Positions 1 through 8,081 of a stretch of DNA of 43,515 nt are shown here, piece after piece. This stretch comes from an uncultured Prevotellaceae bacterium (GTDB lineage: Bacteria > Bacteroidota > Bacteroidia > Bacteroidales > Bacteroidaceae). The number at the start of each line of letters is the position of its first letter. Position 1 is the first letter of the stretch. The stretch spans positions 1-43,515 of the forward strand of contig CAMJQA010000023.1 in the NCBI GenBank assembly GCA_946407895.1, in the 5' to 3' direction. The notes under the pieces were generated by a model, which did not search any database, was not told where the DNA came from, and saw nothing but the letters and a program-made list of their open reading frames with translations. The translations under genes and the position numbers were made by a program.

Positions 1-160
1 ACAAATGTCGGAGACTTTGTCGGTGAGCCAGCGCACCATCGAACGCGACCTTTCCGCCTGCAAAAGACTGGTGTCTTGAAGCGCGAAGGCAAGGACAATG
101 ATGGGATGTGGCATGTTGTAAGCATAAAGGAATACTTGAAGCCATCAAGATGGTTCTGAA
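1..160 (+). pseudogene. 3' remnant of a winged-helix protein, frameshifted
   Basis: Frame 2 encodes a helix-turn-helix stretch (LSVSQRTIERDLSACK), then hits a stop at about position 77. Frame 1 continues with TGVLKREGKDNDGMWHVV and ends in a stop at 158-160. Together they give the usual wing of the C-terminal winged-helix domain found in Bacteroidetes ATP-binding (AlbA/RecG-like) or Fic-type proteins. The two frames join at a run of four A's (about 62-65). One extra A would restore a single reading frame, so this is either a real one-base deletion or a sequencing error. The rest of the gene lies outside the window, so the full protein cannot be named. Confidence 0.55.
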
Positions 161-235
161 GACTCATACCTGCGAGAATTTGATGCGGGCGGTAGAAAAT
201 CATTCCTTTTTGTTCTCGCTTAATCGAAAATTTTG

Positions 236-243
236 TACTTTTG
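236..243 (+). promoter_or_regulatory. Bacteroidetes -7 element for the LTA-synthase-like gene
   Basis: TACTTTTG matches the Bacteroidetes -7 consensus TAnnTTTG and lies 22 bases before the ATG at 266. No well-spaced -33 TTTG is obvious; one at 209-212 is 23 bases away, slightly too far. The short distance implies a very short leader. Confidence 0.5.
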
Positions 244-265
244 TACCCGAAAGAAGTGGAACGGT

Positions 266-2128
266 ATGAAGAGAGCTCATATTCTGTTGAAGATGTTGCA
301 GCATTTTGCACTCCTGCTGGCTTGCCTGTTGCTGATTTTTGCAGCAGGGAAGGCTGTGTTCATGATCTACAACCGCAGCGTGGAGGCCTTTACCCTGGGC
401 GACATGGCCCAGGTGTGGCGGCACGGTCTGTCGATGGACGTCAGCACAAGTTGCTACCTGCTGACTGTGCCCTGGCTGTGCGCGCTCATCTGGCTGGCGT
501 GGAGCCGATTCCCTCTGCGCCGCGTGCTGATGCCCTATCTCTTTGTGGTTTGCGTATTGCTGGCCATCATCATTTGCGGCGATGCCTTCCTCTACGAGTT
601 CTGGAAGTTCAAGCTGAATGCGACGGTCTTCAGTTATATGAGTCACCCCGAGGGGGCGGCAAGCAGCGTCAGCACGAGCTTTATGGTGAGCCGTCTCCTG
701 GGCATCCTCGTCTTTGGCTTGCTCACCTTCGGGCTGATGAAAAGGGCCTTGGGAGGGGAGGCTGAAGCCTCGGGCAGTCAGCCCCGCCATCCATTCTCCG
801 TTTCCCGCCGCCTCCTATCCATCATAGCCTGGTTGCTGGTGGGCGGACTGATATTCGTGGGCATCAGGGGCGGCGTAAGCAGGAGCGTGATGAACCTGGG
901 CGTGCCCTACTACAGCCAGAGTCTTTTCCTGAACCACTCGGCTGTAAATCCGGCCTTCAGCCTCTTTGCCTCGATGAGCAAGAGCAAGGACTTCGACTCG
1001 CAGTTCAACTATCTGCCCGAAGGGGAACGTGCCCAGGCCTTCGAGGGTCTCTACCCCCAGGATACCGAAGATGTGGCAGACACTTTGCTCAATGTGCGGC
1101 GGCCCAACGTCCTGATTGTACTGATGGAGAGCTTCGGCGGCAAGTTCATCCGCGAGCTGGGCGGCCTGCCCGATGTGGCACCCAATATGAGCCGCCTAAT
1201 CCAGCAAGGCATCTTCTGGACAAATTACTACAGCAACAGTTTCCGCACCGACCGCGGCGTTGTATCGGCCCTGAGCGGGTGGGTCAGCTATCCGACGACG
1301 AGCCTGATGCGGCTGCCCGAGAAGCTGAACGGCATACCCTCCATAGCGCAGAGCCTGGCCCGGGAGGGCTACAGCACCACCTACCTCTACGGCGGCGACA
1401 TCCGTGTGTTCGGCCAAAGGGGCTATCTGCTGCAAACGGGCTATGAAACACTGGTGAGCGATGCAGACTTTCCCCTCTCGCAGGCCCATGAGTCGAAGTG
1501 GGGGGTGAACGACAGCCTGACGGCCCTGCGTGCCCTGCAGCTGGTTCGCCAGATGCCAAGCGACCGACCCTGGCATCTGGTTTGGCAGACGCTCTCAAGC
1601 CACGAACCGTTCGAGGTGCCTTATCACCGGCTGGAGGACGAGAAGCTGAATGCCTTTGCCTTCACCGACCATTGCATAGGCCTGTTTATAGACGGCCTCC
1701 GGGCCATGCCGCAATGGAAGGACCTGCTTGTCATCCTCATCCCAGACCACGGATTTCTTTACGACCTGACGTATCAGGACCCCGCCTTCTTCCACTCCCC
1801 CATGCTATGGCTGGGCGGAGCCATCCGCCGTCCGCGCCGGATGGACGTCTTGATGAACCAGAGCGACCTGGCAGCTACCCTGCTCGGCCAGATGGGCCTC
1901 GCGCACAGCCAGTTCCCTTGGAGCCGGAATGTGCTGAGCAGCCTTTACAGCTACCCCTGTGCCTACAGCAGCTACCCGGGCGGCATACTCTTTGCCGACA
2001 GCACGGGCGTCAGCGTCTATGACATTACGGCCAACGAGCCCATAACGGAGCAGCCGGCGCCCTCGCCCGAACGCCTGCGCCGGGCCAAGGCTATACTGCA
2101 GACGAGCTACGATATGCTGGGCCGCTGA
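266..2128 (+). CDS. LTA synthase family sulfatase-fold membrane enzyme
   Basis: The 620-residue protein has about five N-terminal membrane segments (roughly residues 8-30, 55-75, 85-105, 135-155 and 180-200). A periplasmic alkaline-phosphatase/sulfatase-fold domain follows from about residue 278. Its first strand is PNVLIVLMESFGG, carrying the metal-binding Glu. The SFRTDRG segment near residue 327 supplies the likely threonine nucleophile, and PDHGF near residue 493 supplies metal ligands. This architecture is that of LtaS/OpgB-type transferases, which move phosphoglycerol or phosphoethanolamine from phospholipids to envelope acceptors. Bacteroidales have no lipoteichoic acid, so the acceptor is unknown. 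An upstream TTG at 233 is in frame, but ATG 266 places the first membrane helix right at the N-terminus. The next gene follows after 44 bp and is probably co-transcribed. Confidence 0.85.
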   Translation: MKRAHILLKMLQHFALLLACLLLIFAAGKAVFMIYNRSVEAFTLGDMAQVWRHGLSMDVSTSCYLLTVPWLCALIWLAWSRFPLRRVLMPYLFVVCVLLAIIICGDAFLYEFWKFKLNATVFSYMSHPEGAASSVSTSFMVSRLLGILVFGLLTFGLMKRALGGEAEASGSQPRHPFSVSRRLLSIIAWLLVGGLIFVGIRGGVSRSVMNLGVPYYSQSLFLNHSAVNPAFSLFASMSKSKDFDSQFNYLPEGERAQAFEGLYPQDTEDVADTLLNVRRPNVLIVLMESFGGKFIRELGGLPDVAPNMSRLIQQGIFWTNYYSNSFRTDRGVVSALSGWVSYPTTSLMRLPEKLNGIPSIAQSLAREGYSTTYLYGGDIRVFGQRGYLLQTGYETLVSDADFPLSQAHESKWGVNDSLTALRALQLVRQMPSDRPWHLVWQTLSSHEPFEVPYHRLEDEKLNAFAFTDHCIGLFIDGLRAMPQWKDLLVILIPDHGFLYDLTYQDPAFFHSPMLWLGGAIRRPRRMDVLMNQSDLAATLLGQMGLAHSQFPWSRNVLSSLYSYPCAYSSYPGGILFADSTGVSVYDITANEPITEQPAPSPERLRRAKAILQTSYDMLGR

Positions 2129-2172
2129 CCCCCAGCCCTCAGGGCAAAAAGGGAATATAAAAAGGAAACGCT

Positions 2173-3357
2173 ATGAATACCGACGCAAAGACCAAAACGG
2201 CGCGAGTGAACAGCATAGATGTGATGCGCTCGCTCACGATGCTACTCATGCTTTTTGTGAATGACATTCCAGGCACCAAGAACGTGCCTCACTGGCTCTT
2301 CCATGCCGCCTATGATGAGGATATGCTGGGCTTCTCGGACACTATCTTCCCGGCCTTCCTGTTCTGCGTAGGCCTGTCGGTGCCCTTTGCGCTGGGCGGC
2401 CGCCTGAGGCGCGGCGACTCGCAGGCAGGCGTGCTGAGCCACGTCCTGTGGCGCACGTTTGCCCTGGTTGTGATGGGCCTCTTCACCCTGAACGGCGAAG
2501 AGGGCGCAGGCAACATCCCGCACATCTGGTTCTCATTGCTGATGGTGCTGGGCTTCTTCCTGGTATGGACTGACTACAGGGGGCTTCGCCTGCAGCTGGC
2601 GGGCCGGACCGTTGCTACCCTGCGCATAGCAGGCGGCCTGCTGCTGGCGGCTATGATTGTATATTGCGATGTGGCGGGCAAGCCGTTCCATACAGGCTGG
2701 TGGGGCATACTGGGCCTTATCGGCTGGAGCTATATGGTCTGTGCCCTCACCTGGCTGGTGTGCCGCGGGCGCCTCTGGGCTGTGCTGACGGCCTGGGGCA
2801 TCAGCGTAGCCTTCTGCCTGCTCAGCCACAGTTCTTTGCTGCCGCACGGATGGTTCCTGCGCAACATCCTGCTGCCCTGGCTCCCAGGCGGATGGACGGG
2901 CCACGCCCTGTGCATCTCGGGTATGGCAGCATCTATGCTGATGAAGCACTTCGTGCAGCGCGGACAGGCCCTGCGGCTGACGGCCCTCTTCGCAGCTATC
3001 GGCCTGCTGATGCTCGGCCTGGGCGTCTGGGCTCATCAGTACTGGATTATCTCCAAGATTCAGGCTACGCCCACCTGGCTCTTCTTCTGCCTGGCTATCT
3101 ACTTCCCTCTCCTTGTCCTTATTCACTGGCTGGTGGGGCAGCGTCGTCTCTGGCTGATAGCGCCGGCCGGTACGGCTACACTCACCTGCTACCTGCTGCC
3201 CTACATTTGGTACCCCCTGCGCTGGCAGGTGGACTGGCACTTGCCCTGGAGCTGGTACAACGGCCTGAGCGGCCTTCTGCTCTCCCTGTTCTTCGCGCTT
3301 ATGGTCATTCAGGTCGTCCGCCTTATGCAGCGCATCGGCTGGACCATCAGGATATAG
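2173..3357 (+). CDS. DUF5009 / HGSNAT-like multipass membrane protein
   Basis: The 394-residue, very hydrophobic protein starts with the motif RVNSIDVMRSLTMLLMLFVN and continues with a segment containing FPAFLFCVGLSVPFA. These are typical of the DUF5009 family, related to heparan-alpha-glucosaminide N-acetyltransferase and YeiB-like acyltransferases. About ten membrane helices alternate with short loops. Such proteins are thought to move acetyl groups across the inner membrane to periplasmic sugars, but the substrate here is unknown. An AAAGGAAA stretch about 5 bases before the ATG supports the start. The gene sits behind the LTA-synthase-like gene, so the pair may modify the same envelope glycan (inference). 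It converges with the GH127 gene, leaving only 14 bp between stops. Confidence 0.8.
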   Translation: MNTDAKTKTARVNSIDVMRSLTMLLMLFVNDIPGTKNVPHWLFHAAYDEDMLGFSDTIFPAFLFCVGLSVPFALGGRLRRGDSQAGVLSHVLWRTFALVVMGLFTLNGEEGAGNIPHIWFSLLMVLGFFLVWTDYRGLRLQLAGRTVATLRIAGGLLLAAMIVYCDVAGKPFHTGWWGILGLIGWSYMVCALTWLVCRGRLWAVLTAWGISVAFCLLSHSSLLPHGWFLRNILLPWLPGGWTGHALCISGMAASMLMKHFVQRGQALRLTALFAAIGLLMLGLGVWAHQYWIISKIQATPTWLFFCLAIYFPLLVLIHWLVGQRRLWLIAPAGTATLTCYLLPYIWYPLRWQVDWHLPWSWYNGLSGLLLSLFFALMVIQVVRLMQRIGWTIRI

Positions 3358-3371
3358 GGCTTCTCCGTCCT

Positions 3372-5315
3372 TTATCTTTCCATCGGCAACCAAGTGCAGA
3401 CCTTCTTGCCGTCCCATCCGTTTACCGAAGCATAGTCAGTCATGTGAATTGGGCCGCGTGCAGTCGGCACCAGGAATTCCATGCGTGTGCCGGGCAGCGA
3501 CGGGCTGACGGCCTGCAGTTCCACTTCGTGGCGGGTATCGGCCAGAATGCTTACCGGTCTGTCGTAGTTCTTGTCCAAATGCTCATCGCGTGCCAGCACA
3601 ATGGGTCCGTAGGTTACGGCTTGGTAGTGGTCGCCCCGCCGGTCGGTACCCAGAGGCGCATTCAGCAGTTGGCCCCGCATATCCAGCTGGAGACTGATGC
3701 GGTCGCCCTCCTTCCAAAGGCGCTTCAGCACCAGGTACTGCCCGGCCTTAACCCCGCGCACCCGACGGCCATTAATGCTGCAATCCGTGTTTTTGCTCCA
3801 GCCGGGGATGCGCAGGTGCAAGGCAAACTTCTCCTCTGCTTGCGGCCTTATGGTTATCTGCACCGTGCCGTTTAGCGGGAACTGGGTCTGCACCTCCACT
3901 TCAACAGGTTTCCCAGAAGCCGTACAGGCCTGGATACGGGCAGAGTTGTACAGATTCAGCACAGGGCCATCCTGGGCCTGCATTGCCAGTACGAAGGGAA
4001 TGTAGGCCAGTCCCATCGGGCCGTTCAGGTTGCAGCAGGTTACGGGCAGGCCATTGAAGTTCCATCCCCATCCACTGTTCGTGACTTTCTCGCCGTTCAG
4101 CAGGTTTACGTAGCTGAATCCGTCGCCTTCAGGCTTCATGGCTCCCAGCAGTCCGTTATAGACGTAGCGCTCTATCATGTCCACCATCCCGGCCTGGCCT
4201 GTCAGGCGCAGCAGCTGGGAGCAGAACTTCATCCAGGTGACGCCAACACACGTCTCCATCATACGCGTCTGCCCCGGGTTTGTCTGTTCAAAACGTGTAT
4301 CGCCCCATGCCTCGCCTGCCCATTGAGGGAAGTAGGGCTGGTTGCACCCGGCATTTCCGATGATGGTAATCTCGCGTTCGCACACGCCCCGATACATGTT
4401 CATCAGGCAGCGCAGCCAGCGCTCATCGCCCGTGGCGCGGTAGTACTCGGCCAGGCCTTCGAAGACGGACAGCATCTCGTAGGCCTTCGGATAGACGTTT
4501 CCCATCAGTCGGGGCCGTACGCCGTCATAGGCCTGCTGGAAGAGGTCGCTGCCGCTGCAGCCTCCCCGTCCGATGATGTACGAAGCGAAGTCCAGGTACT
4601 GACGATCCCCAGTCAGAAAGTAAACCCTCATCATAGGTTCCAGTAGCGACGAGGACTCGATCTTGTTCTGGCTCCACCCCAGCGTAGTAATATCCACCTT
4701 GGGCGCCGGCCCTACCTGGTCCACTATGCTCTGCGCCTGCTGCTGCATAGCCTTCAGTACGCGCGGGTCTCGGTCCACCCAGCGGTAATACTGGCTCAAG
4801 CCCAACAGGACATACTTACGTTCCCACATATCTCCGCCCGCGTTCTCCGGCTGTATCTCGGGCGGTGCACAACTGATGCTGCCATTCGGGCGTACAGTGG
4901 TGAGCAGGTCGTCCAGTGTAGAGCGCAGGATGCTGCGCAGTTCCTCATCGGCCCGGTAGCGGTAGAACATCGCGCCCGAGCGCACCGCCTTGCCCCACAT
5001 CTCGCCCAGGGCGAACTGAGGATGTCCCGAGCGGAAGAACTCCACCAGCTGCGGATAGGGTACCGCCTCCTTCTGCCAATGCTGGATGCAGCGCTGCAGG
5101 TCAGCCTCCAGCCCTCCGGTCAGCGTCACCGCTCCGGGCGGCAAGGGGCGCAACACATCCTCCACGCGCCTGAGACTCCCGTCTCCCCACATCTCCTCAC
5201 TGCCCGTCCATCCGTCTGCGCCGGCTTGCAGCGCAGCCAGCCACATCATACCCATCAGCGCCACAGCACGCAGTACGCTCCGGCACTCCGTCCAAGTCCT
5301 GTTTTCCTTTTTCAT
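3372..5315 (-). CDS. GH127-type beta-L-arabinofuranosidase-like hydrolase
   Basis: The 647-residue protein has a hydrophobic N-terminal signal segment (RAVALMGMMWLAALQAGA) and a full DUF1680 (alpha/alpha)6 barrel followed by beta domains. The zinc/cysteine active site characteristic of GH127 is visible: Glu354 and Cys356 in METC, and Cys427-Cys428 in VTCCN. These correspond to the Glu, Cys and Cys-Cys set of HypBA1, in which one of the paired cysteines is the nucleophile. GH127 and related families cleave beta-L-arabinofuranosides and, in some members, rare rhamnogalacturonan-II sugars; the exact substrate cannot be read here. The signal peptide implies a periplasmic location. It is divergent from the FHS symporter gene, which suggests shared control and import of the released sugar. 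Confidence 0.87.
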   Translation of the reverse strand: MKKENRTWTECRSVLRAVALMGMMWLAALQAGADGWTGSEEMWGDGSLRRVEDVLRPLPPGAVTLTGGLEADLQRCIQHWQKEAVPYPQLVEFFRSGHPQFALGEMWGKAVRSGAMFYRYRADEELRSILRSTLDDLLTTVRPNGSISCAPPEIQPENAGGDMWERKYVLLGLSQYYRWVDRDPRVLKAMQQQAQSIVDQVGPAPKVDITTLGWSQNKIESSSLLEPMMRVYFLTGDRQYLDFASYIIGRGGCSGSDLFQQAYDGVRPRLMGNVYPKAYEMLSVFEGLAEYYRATGDERWLRCLMNMYRGVCEREITIIGNAGCNQPYFPQWAGEAWGDTRFEQTNPGQTRMMETCVGVTWMKFCSQLLRLTGQAGMVDMIERYVYNGLLGAMKPEGDGFSYVNLLNGEKVTNSGWGWNFNGLPVTCCNLNGPMGLAYIPFVLAMQAQDGPVLNLYNSARIQACTASGKPVEVEVQTQFPLNGTVQITIRPQAEEKFALHLRIPGWSKNTDCSINGRRVRGVKAGQYLVLKRLWKEGDRISLQLDMRGQLLNAPLGTDRRGDHYQAVTYGPIVLARDEHLDKNYDRPVSILADTRHEVELQAVSPSLPGTRMEFLVPTARGPIHMTDYASVNGWDGKKVCTWLPMER

Positions 5316-5340
5316 ATCACTATTCTAATACTTTTTGCTG

Positions 5341-5348
5341 CAAAGTTA
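5341..5348 (-). promoter_or_regulatory. Putative -7 element for the GH127 gene
   Basis: On the minus strand this reads TAACTTTG, matching TAnnTTTG, 26 bases upstream of the GH127 ATG at 5315. No clear TTTG is found at the expected -33 distance, which would fit a promoter that needs an activator. Confidence 0.45.
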
Positions 5349-5586
5349 CGAAATATCCCTGAGACTTGTACGACTTCCCATACCTTTTTTTTATTATAGG
5401 GCGGGAAAAACGGTTTCGTTAAGGCCGAATGGGTGAATATGATTATGCCTATCTGTCTTCAGGGCAAAACTTCCAGCGTTCTGCGCTTTAGCTTTCAATA
5501 TCCTTCTCCTTGAGTTCTGCAAAAATGGCGGGAACGGCTTCTTTTTTCCTCTTCTCCCCGAGGAAAAAATATCCTTATGCCGATAT

Positions 5587-5680
5587 ATTTTCCGTTCAAA
5601 GACCTGAAACATACGTTCAAAGACCTGAAACGTACGTTCAAGGACCTGAAACATACGTTCAAAGTCTTTGAACGGAAAAT
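5587..5680. repeat. Four phased 21-bp repeats capped by a 17-bp inverted repeat
   Basis: Copies of cgttcaaagacctgaaac plus a three-base linker start at 5593, 5614 and 5635. A fourth, truncated copy starts at 5656 and turns into the palindrome cgttcaaagtctttgaacg (5656-5674). Each full copy contains the dyad TTCA-N6-TGAA. The first copy and the closing palindrome also form a perfect 17-bp inverted repeat (5587-5603 with 5664-5680) around the array. The 21-bp spacing equals two helical turns, as expected for a row of protein-binding sites on one DNA face. Confidence 0.85.
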
Positions 5681-5881
5681 TCGTCCTGACGGAGGGGAAT
5701 TTTCCTCGAGGTCAGGCCAGACTTCACGCCCGCAGCTCCACAAAAAGTAGGCGAGGCATTGGTGTAGAAGCAGGCCCCTTGACTGGCAGCCAAAACGGTC
5801 TTTTGCACGCTTCAAGCATATTTCTGCTGTTCGAAAAAGCAAATAAGCCGGATTTCTTTTCGCCAAATCAGATTTTTGCAC

Positions 5882-5889
5882 TACCTTTG
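5882..5889 (+). promoter_or_regulatory. -7 element for the FHS symporter gene
   Basis: TACCTTTG matches the Bacteroidetes -7 consensus and is followed by GCACCC, a common initiation context. It lies 23 bases before the ATG at 5913. The -33 region is only TTTT, so the promoter may be regulated. Confidence 0.55.
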
Positions 5890-5912
5890 CACCCGAAAAA
5901 AGAAAAGAGCAA

Positions 5913-7136
5913 ATGAGCAAGGCCTCTCTTACTAACCGCAAATACGTCGTTCCCTTCGTACTGATAACGAGCCTCTTCTTCCTGTGGGGCTTTGCGCGGG
6001 CTATGCTCGACGTACTGAACAAGCATTTCCAGGAGACGCTGAGCATCTCCATCACCCAAAGCTCGCTGATTCAGGTGAGCAGCTACCTGGCCTACTTCAT
6101 GATGGCCATTCCGGCAGGCCTTTTCATCAGCCGCTACGGCTACCGCAGGGGCGTCGTCCTGGGGCTGCTGCTCTTTGCCGCCGGATCGTTCCTCTTCATC
6201 CCAGGCGCGCTGGTGGAGGCTTACTCGCTCTACCTGGGAGCCTTCTTCATCCTGGCATGCGGGCTGACGTTCCTGGAGACGGCAGCCAACCCCTACTCCA
6301 CCCTGCTCGGGCCGGAGGAGACGGCCACCAGCCGGCTCAACCTGAGCCAGTCGTTCAACGGGCTGGGCAGTTCGCTGGGGCCGCTCATCATGGGCGGCTA
6401 CCTCTTCAGCCAGACGGGAGCCACCCTGTCGCGCCCCTATGCCGTGCTGGGCATTGTAGTGCTTATGGTTGCAGCCGTCTTCAGCCGTGTAAACCTGCCC
6501 GAGATTCAGAGCGAGAGGGAAACGGGTACGGAGGCAAGCAACCATGCCCTGAGGGGACTGCTGAGGAACCGCATGTTCCTCTTCGGCCTGGCCGCCCTGC
6601 TGGCCTACGAGGTGAGCGAGATCAGCATAAACAGCTATTTCGTGAATTTCGTGACGGGAATGGGCTGGATGGAGGCCGACGTTGCCAGCTACGTGCTGGG
6701 CCTGAGCCTGTTCATCTTCATGGGCGGACGCTTCATAGGCAGCTGGATTATGCGCAGCGTCCGCGCCGAGCAAATGCTCTACTGGTGCGCTGCGGGCAGC
6801 ATCTTCTGCATACTGATGGTCATCCTGTCGGCCATTCCAGGATACAACGGCTCTACCTGGAGCCGCTACATACCCGTAGCCTTCCTGATGGCCAACTACC
6901 TGTTCGAAGCCATTATGTTCCCCACCATCTTTGCCCTGGCCGTCCAGGGCCTGGGGCAACAGACTAAGAGCGCGGCCTCAATACTGATGATGACGCCTGT
7001 AGGCGGTTGCGGTTTCCTGCTGATGGCCCTTGTGGCCGACCATACCACCCTGGTCTTCCCCTTCATCATTCCCCTGCTGGGCTTCATCGTCGTCTGGGCA
7101 TACGCCCGCAGGAAGAAGTCCCTCACCCGGCCCTGA
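5913..7136 (+). CDS. FHS-type MFS sugar:H+ symporter (FucP-like)
   Basis: The 407-residue protein has twelve predicted membrane helices. It shows the signatures of the fucose/glucose/galactose:H+ symporter family: an N-terminal TSLFFLWGFARAMLDVLNKHF segment, LTFLETAANPYS in helix 4, and NLSQSFNGLGSSLGP in helix 5. The family imports L-fucose, L-arabinose-like sugars, glucose, galactose or N-acetylglucosamine in the inner membrane; the substrate here is not predictable. Two contexts compete. The divergent GH127 gene suggests an L-sugar such as L-arabinose. The convergent PfkB kinase at the end of an inositol-lipid operon allows inositol (more speculative). No fucose isomerase or kinase is nearby. 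Confidence 0.85.
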   Translation: MSKASLTNRKYVVPFVLITSLFFLWGFARAMLDVLNKHFQETLSISITQSSLIQVSSYLAYFMMAIPAGLFISRYGYRRGVVLGLLLFAAGSFLFIPGALVEAYSLYLGAFFILACGLTFLETAANPYSTLLGPEETATSRLNLSQSFNGLGSSLGPLIMGGYLFSQTGATLSRPYAVLGIVVLMVAAVFSRVNLPEIQSERETGTEASNHALRGLLRNRMFLFGLAALLAYEVSEISINSYFVNFVTGMGWMEADVASYVLGLSLFIFMGGRFIGSWIMRSVRAEQMLYWCAAGSIFCILMVILSAIPGYNGSTWSRYIPVAFLMANYLFEAIMFPTIFALAVQGLGQQTKSAASILMMTPVGGCGFLLMALVADHTTLVFPFIIPLLGFIVVWAYARRKKSLTRP

Positions 7137-7148
7137 CTTCCGGTCGAG

Positions 7149-7192
7149 CCTGCTACCGCTCGGGCAATCGCCCGTAGCGGGAGGGAACAGGC
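7149..7192. terminator. Bidirectional terminator-like hairpin
   Basis: In the 63-bp gap between the convergent symporter and kinase genes, ccgctcgggc (7156-7165) pairs with gcccgtagcgg (7170-7180) around an AATC loop, with one bulge. CCTG and CAGG close the base. Only a short A-run follows, so it is a weak intrinsic terminator for either strand. Confidence 0.5.
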
Positions 7193-7199
7193 AAAAAGG

Positions 7200-8081
7200 T
7201 CAGGACTTCAGGGGCTTCAGGGAAAGCGCCTCTTCCACCGTTCCGCAGAAGGGACCTGTATGTTCAAGCTTCAGCGCCGAAACGGCTGCCGCAAAGTGGG
7301 CAGCCTCCGGTATGCCGGCTCCCTGGCAACGACGGAACAGATATCCCATTACGTACGTATCGCCGCAGCCGGTAGTATCCACTACCCTTGAAGGCGCATA
7401 GGCAGGAATGTCATAGAAGGTACCGCCGGCATATACAAGGCTTCCCTGGTCGCCCATCGTAAGCAGCACCTCGCGGGGGCCCCACTCAGCCAGGCGGCGC
7501 GCCCCCTGCCTGGGGTTCTTCTCGCCCGTCAGGACGGCCACTTCGTATTCGTTTACCTTCAGTATGTCTATGTACTTCAGCGCCTCCAGCTTGTCGGGCC
7601 AATCAACGGAGAACACATGCTGGTCGCGCACCTCGCGCAGATAACCCTGCGCATCAACAACCAAAGTACCCCGGCCGGACAGGTAGCGAATCACATCGAG
7701 CGGGAAGTCATCGGCCAACAGGCTGCCCAGAACGATATACCGGGCCTCCACTCCGCTCAGGGCCTCAACGGTAAACGGGTCGGCCTTCGCCAGAACGCGC
7801 TGGCGGCGACGGTTCATGTCGGCCTCGTATATATTCTCGAAGTAAACGGTATGCCTGCTGGGAATAACCTCTGCCGAAATGCCCAGCGCCTCCATCTCGC
7901 GCACAGCCTGCATGTCCTCTTCGGCAAGCGAAGCAATCAATTTATAGGAAACCGAGCCGTCGAGCAGGCGGCTAATACCGTGAGTGAAGTAATAGGTAGT
8001 GCCGCCGGGAATGTGCACGTCGGTAGCGGGAGTAACAATACGGTCATGAGTAATATGACCTATGCAGCAAATGTCTATCAT
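7200..8081 (-). CDS. PfkB-family carbohydrate kinase, candidate inositol kinase
   Basis: The 293-residue kinase has the ribokinase-like fold. An N-terminal GHITHDRIV strand and a substrate-lid segment IPGGTTYYFTHGISRL are followed by the signature DTTGCGDTYVMGYL. Asp241 of GCGD is the expected catalytic base; the usual motif is DTGAGD/DTTGAGD, so Cys replaces Ala. The ATG overlaps the stop of the PAP2 gene (ATGA), so it is translationally coupled to the lipid genes. PfkB members phosphorylate sugars, nucleosides and, in plants and archaea, myo-inositol. The GG-x2-YY lid resembles plant inositol kinases, and the location suggests production of inositol phosphate for the phosphotransferase two genes upstream. 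That substrate is inferred; only the kinase family is secure. Confidence 0.82.
   Translation of the reverse strand: MIDICCIGHITHDRIVTPATDVHIPGGTTYYFTHGISRLLDGSVSYKLIASLAEEDMQAVREMEALGISAEVIPSRHTVYFENIYEADMNRRRQRVLAKADPFTVEALSGVEARYIVLGSLLADDFPLDVIRYLSGRGTLVVDAQGYLREVRDQHVFSVDWPDKLEALKYIDILKVNEYEVAVLTGEKNPRQGARRLAEWGPREVLLTMGDQGSLVYAGGTFYDIPAYAPSRVVDTTGCGDTYVMGYLFRRCQGAGIPEAAHFAAAVSALKLEHTGPFCGTVEEALSLKPLKS

Larger units (their letters stand above)
5316..5912. other. 597-bp divergent spacer between GH127 and the FHS symporter
   Basis: No convincing gene is present. The spacer holds the GH127 -7 element near its left end, the symporter -7 element at 5882-5889, and a central block of 21-bp repeats bracketed by 17-bp inverted repeats (5587-5680). 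Short open frames cross the block in two minus-strand frames, but they only reflect the 21-base (seven-codon) period. Nothing recognisable is seen between about 5700 and 5860. Confidence 0.6.

Noticed and set aside
5086..5399. Plus-strand frames opposite the GH127 signal peptide
   Set aside because: They are antisense to the GH127 gene start, low in complexity, and have no ribosome-binding or promoter signal.
5394..6055. Minus-strand frames with a seven-residue repeat (FQVFERM-like) over the 21-bp array
   Set aside because: The repeat length is a multiple of three, so several frames stay open. There is no start context or promoter, and the frames disagree on the repeat peptide.
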